Source of the DNA: Tachypleus tridentatus
Lineage: Eukaryota > Arthropoda > Merostomata > Xiphosura > Limulidae
Reading direction: 5' to 3'
Assembly: GCF_004210375.1 (NCBI RefSeq)
Contig: NC_134827.1
Coordinates: forward strand, 107,121,285-107,185,284
DNA length: 64,000 bases
Shown: piece after piece, positions 1-15,347 of the stretch
Layout of the letters: every line of letters starts with the position of its first letter
How positions within the stretch are numbered: position 1 is the stretch's first letter
Program-made: the position numbers and the translations under genes
The notes under the pieces: model-generated
Databases searched by the model: none
What the model saw: the letters and a program-made list of their open reading frames with translations, nothing else
Told to the model about the DNA's origin: nothing

Positions 1-3000
1 CCTTGTGAAGACAGGTGAAACAGTTGAACAATACACTAAACACAACAGAAGGTACCGTTAAAAACCTTGTGAAGACAGGTGAAACAGTTGAACAATACAC
101 TAAACACAACAGAAGGTACCGTTAAAACCTTGTGAAGACAGGTGAAACAGTTGAACAATACACTAAACATAACAGAAGGTACCGTTAAAACCTTGTGAAG
201 ACAGGTGAAACAGTTGAACAATACACTAAACATAACAGAAGGTACCGTTAAAAACCTTGTGAAGACAGGTGAAACAGTTGAACAATACACTAAACACAAC
301 AGAAGGTACCGTTAAAACCTTGTGGAGACAGGTGAAACAGTTGAACAATACACTAAACACAACAGAAGGTACCGTTAAAACCTTGTGAAGACAGGTGAAA
401 CAGTTGAACAATACACTAAACACAACAGAAGGTACCGTTAAAACCTTGTGGAGACAGGTGAAACAGTTGAACAATACACTAAACACAACAGAAGGTACCG
501 TTAAAACCTTGTGTGAAGACAGGTGAAACAGTTGAACAATACACTAAACATAACAGAAGGTACCGTTAAAACCCTGGTGAGACAGGTGAAACAGTTGAAG
601 ACAGGTGAAACAGTTGAACAATACACTAAAGACAACAGAAGGTACCGTTAAAAACCTTGTGAAGACAGGTGAAACAGTTGAACAATACACTAAAGACAAC
701 AGAAGGTACCGTTAAAACCTTGTGAAGACAGGTGAAACAGTTGAACAATACACTAAACACAACAGAAGGTACCGTTTAAAACCTTGTGGAGACAGGTGAA
801 ACAGTTGAACAATACACTAAACACAACAGAAGGTACCGTTAAAAACCTGGTGAAGACAGGTGAAACAGTTGAACAATACACTAAACACAACAGAAGGTAC
901 CGTTAAAAACCTTGTGAAGACAGGTGAAACAGTTGAACAATACACTAAACACAACAGAAGGTACCGTTAAAACCTTGTGGAGACAGGTGAAACAGTTGAA
1001 CAATACACTAAACATAACAGAAATTACCGTTAGAAACCTGGTGAAGACAGGTGAAACAGTGGAACAATACACTAAACACAACAGAAGGTACCGTTAAATA
1101 CCATGTGAAGACAGGTGAAACAGTTGAACAATACACTAAACACAACAGAAGGTACCGTTAAAACCTTGTGAAGACAGGTGAAACAGTTGAACAATACACT
1201 AAACATAACAGAAGGTACCGTTAAAACCTTGTGAGACAGGTGAAACAGTTGAACAATACACTAAACATAACAGAAGGTACCGTTAAAAACCTGGTGAAGA
1301 CAGGTGAAACAGTTGAACAATACACTAAACACAACAGAAGGTACCGTTAAAAACCTTGTGGAGACAGGTGAAACAGTTGAACAATACACTAAACATAACA
1401 GAAGGTACCGTTAAAAACCTGGTGAAGACAGGTGAAACAGTTGAACAATACACTAAACACAACAGAAGGTACCGTTAAAACCTTGTGGAGACAGGTGAAA
1501 CAGTTGAACAATACACTAAACACAACAGAAGGTACCGTTAAAACCTTGTGAAGACAGGTGAAACAGTTGAACAATACACTAAACATAACAGAAGGTACCG
1601 TTAAAACCTTGTGAAGACAGGTGAAACAGTTGAACAATACACTAAACACAACAGAAGGTACCGTTAAAACCTTGTGGAGACAGGTGAAACAGATGAACAA
1701 TACACTAAACATAACAGAAGGTACCGTTAAAACCTTGTGGAGACAGGTGAAACAGTTGAACAATACACTAAACATAACAGAAGGTACCGTTAAAAACCTT
1801 GTGACAGGTGAAACAGTTGAACAATACACTAAACACAACAGAAGGTACCGTTAAAACCTTGTGGAGACAGGTGAAACAGTTGAACAATACACTAAACATA
1901 ACAGAAGGTACCGTTAAAACCTTGGTGAAGACAGGTGAAACAGTTGAACAATACACTAAACATAACAGAAGGTACCGTTAAAACCTTGTGAAGACAGGTG
2001 AAACAGTTGAACAATACACTAAACATAACAGAAGGTACCGTTAAAACCTTGTGAAGACAGGTGAAACAGTTGAACAATACACTAAACACAACAGAAGGTA
2101 CCGTTAAAACCTTGTGAAGACAGGTGAAACAGTTGAACAATACACTAAACACAACAGAAGGTACCGTTAAAACCTTGTGAAGACAGGTGAAACAGTTGAA
2201 CAATACACTAAACACAACAGAAGGTACCGTTAAAACCTTGTGAAGACAGGTGAAACAGTTGAACAATACACTAAACATAACAGAAGGTACCGTTAAAAAC
2301 CTGGTGAAGACAGGTGAAACAGTTGAACAATACACTAAACACAACAGAAGGTACCGTTGAAAACCTTGTGGAGACAGGTGAAACAGTTGAACAATACACT
2401 AAACACAACAGAAGGTACCGTTAAAACCTTGTGAAGACAGGTGAAACAGTTGAACAATACACTAAACACAACAGAAGGTACCGTTAAAACCTTGTGAAGA
2501 CAGGTGAAACAGTTGAACAATACACAGGTGAAACAGTTGAACAATACACTAAACACAGAAGGTACCGTTAAAACCTTGTGGAGACAGGTGAAACAGTTGA
2601 ACAATACACTAAACACAACAGAAGGTACCGTTAAAACCCTGGTGAAGACAGGTGAAACAGTTGAACAATACACTAAACATAACAGAAGGTACCGTTAAAA
2701 ACCTTGTGAAGACAGGTGAAACAGTTGAACAATACACTAAACAAACAGAAGGTACCGTTAAAAACCTTGTGAGACAGGTGAAACAGTTGAACAATACACT
2801 AAACATAACAGAAGGTACCGTTAAAACCTTGTGAAGACAGGTGAAACAGTTGAACAATACACTAAACATAACAGAAGGTACCGTTAAAAACCTTGTGGAG
2901 ACAGGTGAAACAGTTGAACAATACACTAAACATAACAGAAGGTACCGTTAAAATACACTAAACATAACAGAAGGTACCGTTAAAAACCTGACAGGTGAAA

Positions 3001-6000
3001 CAGTTGAACAATACACTAAACACAACAGAAGGTACCGTTAAAACCTTGTGGAGACAGGTGAAACAGTTGAACAATACACTAAACACAACAGAAGGTACCG
3101 TTAAAACCTTGTGGAGACAGGTGAAACAGTTGAACAATACACTAAACACAACAGAAGGTACCGTTAAAACCTTGTGAAGACAGGTGAAACAGTTGAACAA
3201 TACACTAAACACAACAGAAGGTACCGTTAAAACCTTGTGAAGACAGGTGAAACAGTTGAACAATACACTAAACATAACAGAAGGTACCGTTAAAACCTTG
3301 TGAAGACAGGTGAAACAGTTGAACAATACACTAAACATAACAGAAGGTACCGTTAAAACCTTGTGAAGACAGGTGAAACAGTTGAACAATACACTAAACA
3401 CAACAGAAGGTACCGTTAAAACCTTGTGAAGACAGGTGAAACAGTTGAACAATACACTAAACATAACAGAAGGTACCGTTAAAAACCTGGTGAAGACAGG
3501 TGAAACAGTTGAACAATACACTAAACATAACAGAAGGTACCGTTAAAACCTTGTGAAGACAGGTGAAACAGTTGAACAATACACTAAACATAACAGAAGG
3601 TACCGTTAAAAACCTTGTGAAGACAGGTGAAACAGTTGAACAATACACTAAACACAACAGAAGGTACCGTTAAAACCTTGTGAAGACAGGTGAAACAGTT
3701 GAACAATACACTAAACACAACAGAAGGTACCGTTAAAACCTGTGAAGACAGGTGAAACAGTTGAACAATACACTAAACATAACAGAAGGTACCGTTAAAA
3801 CCTTGTGAAGACAGGTGAAACAGTTGAACAATACACTAAACATAACAGAAGGTACCGTTAAAACCTTGTGGAGACAGGTGAAACAGTTGAACAATACACT
3901 AAACACAACAGAAGGTACCGTTAAAACCTTGTGGAGACAGGTGAAACAGTTGAACAATACACTAAACACAACAGAAGGTACCGTTAAAACCCTTGTGAAG
4001 ACAGGTGAAACAGTTGAACAATACACTAAACATAACAGAAGGTACCGTTAAAAACCAGGTGAAACAGTTGAACAATACACTAAACATAACAGAAGGTACC
4101 GTTAAAACCTTGTGGAGACAGGTGAAACAGTTGAACAATACACTAAACATAACAGAAGGTACCGTTAAAACCTTGTGAAGACAGGTGAAACAGTTGAACA
4201 ATACACTAAACACAACAGAAGGTACCGTTAAAACAGACAGGTGAAACAGTTGAACAATACACTAAACACAACAGAAGGTACCGTTAAAAACCTGGTGACA
4301 GGTGAAACAGTTGAACAATACACTAAACACAACAGAAGGTACCGTTAAAACCTTGTGAAGACAGGTGAAACAGTTGAACAATACACTAAACATAACAGAA
4401 GGTACCGTTAAAACCTTGTGGAGACAGGTGAAACAGTTGAACAATACACTAAACACAACAGAAGGTACCGTTAAAACCTTGTGAAGACAGGTGAAACAGT
4501 TGAACAATACACTAAACACAACAGAAGGTACCGTTAAAAACCTTGTGAAGACAGGTGAAACAGTTGAACAATACACTAAACACAACAGAAGGTACCGTTA
4601 AAAACCTTGTGAAGACAGGTGAAACAGTTGAACAATACACTAAACACAACAGAAGGTACCGTTAAAATCCTTGTGGAGACAGGTGAAACAGTGGAACAAT
4701 ATACTAAACATAACAGAAGGTACCGTTAAAACCTTGTGAGACAGGTGAAACAGTTGAACAATACACTAAACACAACAGAAGGTACCGTTAAAAACCTTGT
4801 GAAGACAGGTGAAACAGTTGAACAATACACTAAACATAACAGAAGGTACCGTTAAAACCTTGTGAACAGGTGAAACAGTTGAACAATACACTAAACATAA
4901 CAGAAGGTACCGTTAAAAACCTTGTGAAGACAGGTGAAACAGTTGAACAATACACTAAACACAACAGAAGGTACCGTTAAAAACCTTGTGAAGACAGGTG
5001 AAACAGTTGAACAATACACTAAAGACAACAGAAGGTACCGTTAAAATCCTGGTGGAGACAGGTGAAACAGTGGAACAATATACTAAACATAACAGAAGGT
5101 ACCGTTAAAAACCTGGTGAAGACAGGTGAAACAGTTGAACAATACACTAAACATAACAGAAGGTACCGTTAAAATCCTTGTGAAGACAGGTGAAACAGTT
5201 GAACAATACACTAAACATAACAGAAAGTACCGTTAAAAACCTTGTGTGAAGACAGGTGAAACAGTTGAACAATACACTAAACACAACAGAAGGTACCGTT
5301 AAAACCTTGTGAAGACAGGTGAAACAGTTGAACAATACACTAAACATAACAGAAGGTACCGTTAAAACCTGGTGAAGACAGGTGAAACAGTTGAACAATA
5401 CACTAAACATAACAGAAGGTACCGTTAAAACCTTGTGGAGACAGGTGAAACAGTTGAACAATACACTAAACATAACAGAAGGTACCGTTAAAACCTTGTG
5501 TGAGACAGGTGAAACAGTTGAACAATACACTAAACACAACAGAAGGTACCGTTAAAACCTGGTGAAGACAGGTGAAACAGTTGAACAATACACTAAACAC
5601 AACAGAAGGTACCGTTAAAACCTTGTGGAGACAGGTGAAACAGTTGAACAATACACTAAACACAACAGAAGGTACCGTTAAAACCTTGTGAAGACAGGTG
5701 AAACAGTTGAACAATACACTAAACATAACAGAAGGTACCGTTAAAACCTTGTGGAGACAGGTGAAACAGTTGAACAATACACTAAACACAACAGAAGGTA
5801 CCGTTAAAACCTTGTGGAGACAGGTGAAACAGTTGAACAATACACTAAACATAACAGAAGGTACCGTTAAAACCTTGTGAGAGACAGGTGAAACAGTTGA
5901 ACAATACACTAAACATAACAGAAGGTACCGTTAAAAGTTGAACCTAAACATGAAGGTGTTAAAAACCTTGTGAGACAGGTGAAACAGTTGAACAATACAC

Positions 6001-9000
6001 TAAACATAACAGAAGGTACCGTTAAAAACCTGTGACAGTTGAACAATACACTAAACACCTTGTGGAGACAGGTGAAACAGTTGAACAATACACTAAACAT
6101 AACAGAAGGTACCGTTAAAAACCTGGTGAAGACAGGTGAAACAGTTGAACAATACACTAAACACAACAGAAGGTACCGTTAAAACCTTGTGAAGACAGGT
6201 GAAACAGTTGAACAATACACTAAACATAACAGAAGGTACCGTTAAAAACCTTGTGGAGACAGGTGAAACAGTTGAACAATACACTAAACATAACAGAAGG
6301 TACCGTTAAATAACATGTGAAGACAGGTGAAACAGAGGAACAATACACTAAAGACAACAGAAGGTACCGTTAAAAACCTTGTGAAGACAGGTGAAACAGT
6401 TGAACAATACACTAAACACAACAGAAGGTACCGTTAAAAACCTTGTGAAGACAGGTGAAACAGTTGAACAATACACTAAACACAACAGAAGGTACCGTTA
6501 AAAACCTGGTGAAGACAGGTGAAACAGTTGAACAATACACTAAACATAACAGAAGGTACCGTTAAAACCTTGTGGAGACAGGTGAAACAGTTGAACAATA
6601 CACTAAACACAACAGAAGGTACCGTTAAAACCTTGTGGAGACAGGTGAAACAGTTGAACAATACACTAAACATAACAGAAGGTACCGTTAAAACCTTGTG
6701 AAGACAGGTGAAACAGTTGAACAATACACTAAACACAACAGAAGGTACCGTTAAAAACCTTGTGAAGACAGGTGAAACAGTTGAACAATACACTAAACAC
6801 AACAGAAGGTACCGTTAAAACCTTGTGAAGACAGGTGAAACAGTTGAACAATACACTAAACACAACAGAAGGTACCGTTAAAACCTTGTGAAGACAGGTG
6901 AAACAGTTGAACAATACACTAAACACAACAGAAGGTACCGTTAAAAACCTTGTGGAGACAGGTGAAACAGTTGAACAATACACTAAACACAACAGAAGGT
7001 ACCGTTAAAACCTTGTGAAGACAGGTGAAACAGTTGAACAATACACTAAACACAACAGAAGGTACCGTTAAAAACCTTGAAACAGTTGAACAATGAAGGT
7101 ACCGTTAAAACCTTGGTGAAACAGTTGAACAATACACTAAACATAACAGAAGGTACCGTTAAAAACCTTGTGAAGACAGGTGAAACAGTTGAACAATACA
7201 CTAAACACAACAGAAGGTACCGTTAAAACCTTGTGGAGACAGGTGAAACAGTTGAACAATACACTAAACATAACAGAAGGTACCGTTAAAACCTTGTGAA
7301 GACAGGTGAAACAGTTGAACAATACACTAAACACAACAGAAGGTACCGTTAGAAGGTGAAACAGTTGAACAATACACTAAACACAACAGAAGGTACCGTT
7401 AAAACCTTGTGGAGACAGGTGAAACAGTTGAACAATACACTAAACATAACAGAAGGTACCGTTAAAAACCTGGTGAAGACAGGTGAAACAGTTGAACAAT
7501 ACACTAAACACAACAGAAGGTACCGTTAAAACCTTGTGAAGACAGGTGAAACAGTTGAACAATACACTAAACACAACAGAAGGTACCGTTAAAACCTTGT
7601 GAAGACAGGTGAAACAGTTGAACAATACACTAAACATAACAGAAGGTACCGTTAAAACCTGGTGAAGACAGGTGAAACAGTTGAACAATACACTAAACAT
7701 AACAGAAGGTACCGTTAAAACCCACTAAACATGTGTTAAAACCTTGTGGAGACAGGTGAAACAGTTGAACAATACACTAAACATAACAGAAGGTACCGTT
7801 AAAACCTGGTGAGACAGGTGAAACAGTTGAACAATACACTAAACACAACAGAAGGTACCGTTAAAACCTGTGGAGACAGGTGAAACAGTTGAACAATACA
7901 CTAAACACAACAGAAGGTACCGTTAAAACCTTGTGAAGACAGGTGAAACAGTTGAACAATACACTAAACACAACAGAAGGTACCGTTAAAAACCTTGTGG
8001 AGACAGGTGAAACAGTTGAACAATACACTAAACACAACAGAAGGTACCGTTAAAAACCTTGTGAAGACAGGTGAAACAGTTGAACAATACACTAAACACA
8101 ACAGAAGGTACCGTTAAAACCTTGTGAAGACAGGTGAAACAGTTGAACAATACACTAAACATAACAGAAGGTACCGTTAAAACCTTGTGAAGACAGGTGA
8201 AACAGTTGAACAATACACTAAACATAACAGAAGGTACCGTTAAAACCTTGTGAAGACAGGTGAAACAGTTGAACAATACACTAAACACAACAGAAGGTAC
8301 CGTTAAAAACCTGTGAAGACAGGTGAAACAGTTGAACAATACACTAAACATAACAGAAGGTACCATTAAAAACCTGGTGCAGACAGGTGAAACAGTTGAA
8401 CAATACACTAAACACAACAGAAGGTACCGTTGAAAACCTTGTGGAGACAGGTGAAACAGTTGAACAATACACTAAACATAACAGAAGGTACCGTTAAAAA
8501 CCTTGTGAAGACAGGTGAAACAGTTGAACAATACACTAAACACAACAGAAGGTACCGTTAAAACCTTGTGAAGACAGGTGAAACAGTTGAACAATACACT
8601 AAACACAACAGAAGGTACCGTTAAAACCTTGTGGAGACAGGTGAAACAGTTGAACAATACACTAAACATAACAGAAGGTACCGTTAAAACCTTGTGAAGA
8701 CAGGTGAAACAGTTGAACAATACACTAAACACAACAGAAGGTACCGTTAAAACCTTGTGAAGACAGGTGAAACAGTTGAACAATACACTAAACATAACAG
8801 AAGGTACCGTTAAAACCTTGTGAAGACAGGTGAAACAGTTGAACAATACACTAAACATAACAGAAGGTACCGTTAAAAACCTTGTGGAGACAGGTGAAAC
8901 AGTTGAACAATACACTAAACATAACAGAAGGTAACACTAAACATAACAGAAGGTACCGTTAAAACCTTGTGAAGACAGGTGAAACAGTTGAACAATACAC

Positions 9001-12000
9001 TAAACACAACAGAAGGTACCGTTAAAACCTTGTGAAGACAGGTGAAACAGTTGAACAATACACTAAACACAACAGAAGGTACCGTTAAAACCTTGTGGAG
9101 ACAGGTGAAACAGTTGAACAATACACTAAACATAACAGAAGGTACCGTTAAAAACCTGGTGAAGACAGGTGAAACAGTTGAACAATACACTAAACACAAC
9201 AGAAGGTACCGTTAAAACCTTGAACAATACACTAAACACAACAGAAGGTGAAGACAGGTGAAACAGTTGAACAATACACTAAACACAACAGAAGGTACCG
9301 TTAAAACATGAAACAGAACAATACACTAAACATAACAGAAGTACCGTTAAAACCTGGTGAAGACAGGTGAAACAGTTGAACAATACACTAAACACAACAG
9401 AAGGTACCGTTAAAACCTTGTGGAGACAGGTGAAACAGTTGAACAATACACTAAACATAACAGAAGGTACCGTTAAAAACCTGGTGAAGACAGGTGAAAC
9501 AGTTGAACAATACACTAAACATAACAGAAGGTACCGTTAAAAACCTTGTGGAGACAGGTGAAACAGTTGAACAATACACTAAACATAACAGAAGGTACCG
9601 TTAAAACAGACAGGTGAAACAGTTGAACAATACACTAAACACAACAGAAGGTACCGTTAAAACCTTGTGAAGACAGGTGAAACAGTTGAACAATACACTA
9701 AACACAACAGAAGGTACCGTTAAAACCTTGTGAAGACAGGTGAAACAGTTGAACAATACACTAAACATGAAAGAAGGTACCGTTAAAATACCTAAACATA
9801 ACAGGTGAAACAGTTGAACAATACACTAAACACAACAGAAGGTACCGTTAAAACCTTGTGGAGACAGGTGAAACAGTTGAACAATACACTAAACACAACA
9901 GAAGGTACCGTTAAAAACCTTGTGAAGACAGGTGAAACAGTTGAACAATACACTAAACATAACAGAAGGTACCGTTAAAAACCTTGTGAAGACAGGTGAA
10001 ACAGTTGAACAATACACTAAACATAACAGAAGGTACCATTAAAAACCTTGACAGGTGAAACAGTTGAACAATACACTAAACACAACAGAAGGTACCGTTA
10101 AAACCTTGTGAAGACAGGTGAAACAGTTGAACAATACACTAAACATAACAGAAGGTACCGTTAAAAACCTGGTGAAGACTGAAACAGTTGTACACTAAAC
10201 ACAACAGAGACAGGTGAAACAGTTGAACAATACACTAAACACAACAGAAGGTACCGTTAAAACCTGGTGAAGACAGGTGAAACAGTTGAACAATACACTA
10301 AACATAACAGAAGGTACCGTTAAAAACCTTGTGAAGACAGGTGAAACAGTTGAACAATACACTAAACACAACAGAAGGTACCGTTAAAACCTTGTGAAGA
10401 CAGGTGAAACAGTTGAACAATACACTAAACATAACAGAAGGTACCGTTAAAACCTTGTGGAGACAGGTGAAACAGTTGAACAATACACTAAACACAACAG
10501 AAGGTAACAGAAGGTACCGTTAAAAACCTTGTGAAGACAGGTGAAACAGTTGAACAATACACTAAACATAACAGAAGGTACCGTTAAAACCTTGTGAAGA
10601 CAGGTGAAACAGTTGAACAATACACTAAACACAACAGAAGGTACCGTTAAAACCTTGTGAAGACAGGTGAAACAGTTGAACAATACACTAAACACAACAG
10701 AAGGTACCGTTAAAACCTTGTGGAGACAGGTGAAACAGTTGAACAATACACTAAACACAACAGAAGGTACCGTTAAAACCTTGACAGGTGAAACAGTTGA
10801 ACAATACACTAAACACAACAGAAGGTACCGTTAAAACCCTTGTGAAGACAGGTGAAACAGTTGAACAATACACTAAACATAACAGAAGGTACCGTTAAAA
10901 CCTTGTGAAGACAGGTGAAACAGTTGAACAATACACTAAACATAACAGAAGGTACCGTTAAAACCTTGTGGAGACAGGTGAAACAGTTGAACAATACACT
11001 AAACATAACAGAAGGTACCGTTAAAAACATTGTGGAGACAGGTGCAACAGTTGAACAATACACTAAACATAACAGAAGGTACCGTTAAAACCCTTGTGAA
11101 GACAGGTGAAACAGTTGAACAATACACTAAACATAACAGAAGGTACCGTTAAAACCTTGTGAAGACAGGTGAAACAGTTGAACAATACACTAAACACAAC
11201 AGAAGGTACCGTTAAAACCTTGTGAAGACAGGTGAAACAGTTGAACAATACACTAAACATAACAGAAGGTACCGTTAAAAAACCTTGTGGAGACAGGTGA
11301 AACAGTGGAACAATACACTAAACACAACAGAAGGTACCGTTAAAACCTTGTGAAGACAGGTGAAACAGTTGAACAATACACTAAACACAACAGAAGGTAC
11401 CGTTAAAAACCTTGTGAAGACAGGTGAAACAGTTGAACAATACACTAAACATAACAGAAGGTACCGTTAAAAACCTTGTGAAGACAGGTGAAACAGTTGA
11501 ACAATACACTAAACACAACAGAAGGTACCGTTAAAAACCTTGTGGAGACAGGTGAAACAGTTGAACAATACACTAAACACAACAGAAGGTACCGTTAAAA
11601 ACCTTGTGGAGACAGGTGAAACAGTTGAACAATACACTAAACACAACAGAAGGTACCGTTAAAACCTTGTGAAGACAGGTGAAACAGTTGAACAATACAC
11701 TAAACATAACAGAAGGTACCGTTAAAACCTTGTGAAGACAGGTGAAACAGTTGAACAATACACTAAACACAACAGAAGGTACCGTTAAAAACCTTGTGGA
11801 GACAGGTGAAACAGTTGAACAATACACTAAACATAACAGAAGGTACCGTTAAAAACCATGTGAAGACAGCTGAAACAGTGGAACAATACACTAAACATAA
11901 AGAAGGTACCGTTAAAAACCTTGTGGAGACAGGTGAAACAGTTGAACAATACACTAAACATAACAGAAGGTACCGTTAAAAACCTTGTGAAGACAGGTGA

Positions 12001-15000
12001 AACAGTTGAACAATACACTAAACACAACAGAAGGTACCGTTAAAAACCTTGTGAAGACAGGTGAAACAGTTGAACAATACACTAAACATAACAGAAGGTA
12101 CCGTTAAAAACCTTGTGTGAAGACAGGTGAAACAGTTGAACAATACACTAAACATAACAGAAGGTACCGTTAAAACCTTGTGAAGACAGGTGAAACAGTT
12201 GAACAATACACTAAACACAACAGAAGGTACCGTTAAAAACCTTGTGTGAAACAGTTGAACAATACACTAAACATAACAGAAGGTACCGTTAAAACCTTGT
12301 GAAGACAGGTGAAACAGTTGAACAATACACTAAACATAACAGAAGGTACCGTTAAAACCTTGTGGAGACAGGTGAAACAGTTGAACAATACACTAAACAT
12401 AACAGAAGGTACCGTTAAAAAGACCTTGGAAGGTGAAGACAGGTGAAACAGTTGAACAATACACTAAACACAACAGAAGGTACCGTTAAAAACCTGGTGA
12501 AGACAGGTGAAACAGTTGAACAATACACTAAACACAACAGAAGGTACCGTTAAAACCTTGTGAAGACAGGTGAAACAGTTGAACAATACACTAAACATAA
12601 CAGAAGGTACCGTTAAAACCTTGTGGAGACAGGTGAAACAGTTGAACAATACACTAAACATAACAGAAGGTACCGTTAAAACCTTGTGAAGACAGGTGAA
12701 ACAGTTGAACAATACACTAAACACAACAGAAGGTACCGTTAAAACCTTGTGTGAAGACAGGTGAAACAGTTGAACAATACACTAAACACAACAGAAGGTA
12801 CCGTTAAAAACCTTGTGGAGACAGGTGAAACAGTTGAACAATACACTAAACATAACAGAAGGTACCGTTAAAACCTTGTGAAGACAGGTGAAACAGTTGA
12901 ACAATACACTAAACACAACAGAAGGTACCGTTAAAACCTTGTGGAGACAGGTGAAACAGTTGAACAATACACTAAACAGAAGGTACCGTTAAAACAGAAG
13001 GTACCGTTAAAACCCTTGTGAAGACAGGTGAAACAGTTGAACAATACACTAAACACAACAGAAGGTACCGTTAAAACCATGTGAAGACAGGTGAAACAGT
13101 TGAACAATACACTAAACACAACAGAAGGTACCGTTAAAAACCTTGTGAAGACAGGTGAAACAGTTGAACAATACACTAAACACAACAGAAGGTACCGTTA
13201 AAAACCTTGTGAAGACAGGTGAAACAGTTGAACAATACACTAAACATAACAGAAGGTACCGTTAAAAACCTTGTGGAGACAGGTGAAACAGTTGAACAAT
13301 ACACTAAACACAACAGAAGGTACCGTTAAATACCATGTGAAGACAGGTGAAACAGTTGAACAATACACTAAACACAACAGAAGGTACCGTTAAAACCTTG
13401 TGGAGACAGGTGAAACAGTTGAACAATACACTAAACATAACAGAAGGTACCGTTAAAACCCTTGTGTGAAACAGTTGAACAATACACTAAACATAACAGA
13501 AGGTACCGTTAAAAACCTTGTGAAGACAGGTGAAACAGTTGAACAATACACTAAACATAACAGAAGGTACCGTTAAAACCTTGTGAAGACAGGTGAAACA
13601 GTTGAACAATACACTAAACATAACAGAAGGTACCGTTAAAAACCTTGTGAAGACAGGTGAAACAGTTGAACAATACACTAAACATAACAGATGGTACCAT
13701 TAAAACCTTGTGAAGACAGGTGAAACAGTTGAACAATACACTAAACATAACAGAAGGTACCGTTAAAACCTGGTGAAGACAGGTGAAACAGTTGAACAAT
13801 ACACTAAACACAACAGAAGGTACCGTTGAAAACCTTGTGGAGACAGGTGAAACAGTTGAACAATACACTAAACATAACAGAAGGTACCGTTTAAAACCTT
13901 GTGGAGACAGGTGAAAACCTTGTGAAGACAGGTGAAACAGTTGAACAATACACTAAACACAACAGAAGGTACCGTTAAAAACCTTGTGGAGACAGGTGAA
14001 ACAGTTGAACAATACACTAAACATAACAGAAGGTACCGTTAAAAACCTTGTGAAGACAGGTGAAACAGTTGAACAATACACTAAACATAACAGAAGGTAC
14101 CGTTAAAAACCTGGTGAAGACAGGTGAAACAGTTGAACAATACACTAAACACAACAGAAGGTACCGTTAAAAACCTTGTGGAGACAGGTGAAACAGTTGA
14201 ACAATACACTAAACACAACAGAAGGTACCGTTAAAACCAGGTGAAACAGTTGAACAATACACTAAACACAACAGAAGGTAGACAGGGTGAAACAGTTGAA
14301 CAATACACTAAACATAACAGAAGGTACCGTTAAAACCTTGTGAAGACAGGTGAAACAGTTGAACAATACACTAAACACAACAGAAGGTACCGTTAAAAAC
14401 CTTGTGGAGACAGGTGAAACAGTTGAACAATACACTAAACATAACAGAAGGTACCGTTAAAAACCTTGTGGAGACAGGTGAAACAGTTGAACAATACACT
14501 AAACACAACAGAAGGTACCGTTAAAAACCTGGTGAAACAGATGAAACAGTTGAACAATACACTAAACATAACAGAAGGTACCGTTAAAACCTGGTGAAGA
14601 CAGGTGAAACAGTTGAACAATACACTAAACATAACAGAAGGTACCGTTAAAACCTTGTGGAGACAGGTGAAACAGTTGAACAATACACTAAACATAACAG
14701 AAGGTACCGTTAAAACCTTGTGAAGACAGGTGAAACAGTTGAACAATACACTAAACATAACAGAAGGTACCGTTAAAACCTTGTGAAGACAGGTGAAACA
14801 GTTGAACAATACACTAAACACAACAGAAGGTACCGTTAAAAACCTTGTGGAGACAGGTGAAACAGTTGAACAATACACTAAACACAACAGAAGGTACCGT
14901 TAAAAACCTTGTGAAGACAGGTGAAACAGTTGAACAATACACTAAACATAACAGAAGGTACCGTTAAAACCTTGTGAAGACAGGTGAAACAGTTGAACAA

Positions 15001-15347
15001 TACACTAAACATAACAGAAGGTACCGTTAAAACCCTTGTGAAGACAGGTGAAACAGTTGAACAATACACTAAACACAACAGAAGGTACCGTTAAAACCTT
15101 GTGAAAACAGGTGAAACAGTTGAACAATACACTAAACATAACAGAAGGTACCGTTAAAAACCTGGTGAAGACAGGTGAAACAGTTGAACAATACACTAAA
15201 CACAACAGAAGGTACCGTTAAAAACCTTGTGGAGACAGGTGAAACAGTTGAACAATACACTAAACATAACAGAAGGTACCGTTAAAAACCTGGTGAAGAC
15301 AGGTGAAACAGTTGAACAATACACTAAACACAACAGAAGGTACCGTT
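1..15347. repeat. 63/64-bp minisatellite, about 240 copies
   Basis: One unit fills the whole interval. It can be read as CCTTGTGAAGACAGGTGAAA, then CAGTTGAACAATACACTAAA, then CAYAACAGAAGGTACCGTTA, closing with three or four A. The 63-bp form (four A in total) and the 64-bp form (five A) are interspersed. Recurrent variants are CAC/CAT before AACAG, GTGAAG/GTGGAG, and CTTGTG/CTGGTG. Shortened or rearranged units occur, for example near 2520-2560, 5930-6060, 7075-7130, 9200-9350, 10180-10215 and 12975-13010. Every standard unit carries CAGGTG (an E-box) and GGTACC (a KpnI palindrome). Because 63 is 21 codons, both strands show long open frames built from a 21-residue repeat. These break wherever a 64-bp or partial unit occurs, so I do not regard them as coding. 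The array continues into the assembly gap, so its true length is unknown. Confidence 0.97.

Noticed and set aside
36-15205. Many open frames of 60-187 codons on both strands in the 63-bp array
   Set aside because: They arise because the 63-bp period is a multiple of three. They stop at every 64-bp or partial unit, have no promoter or splice context, and the same repeat is open on both strands.
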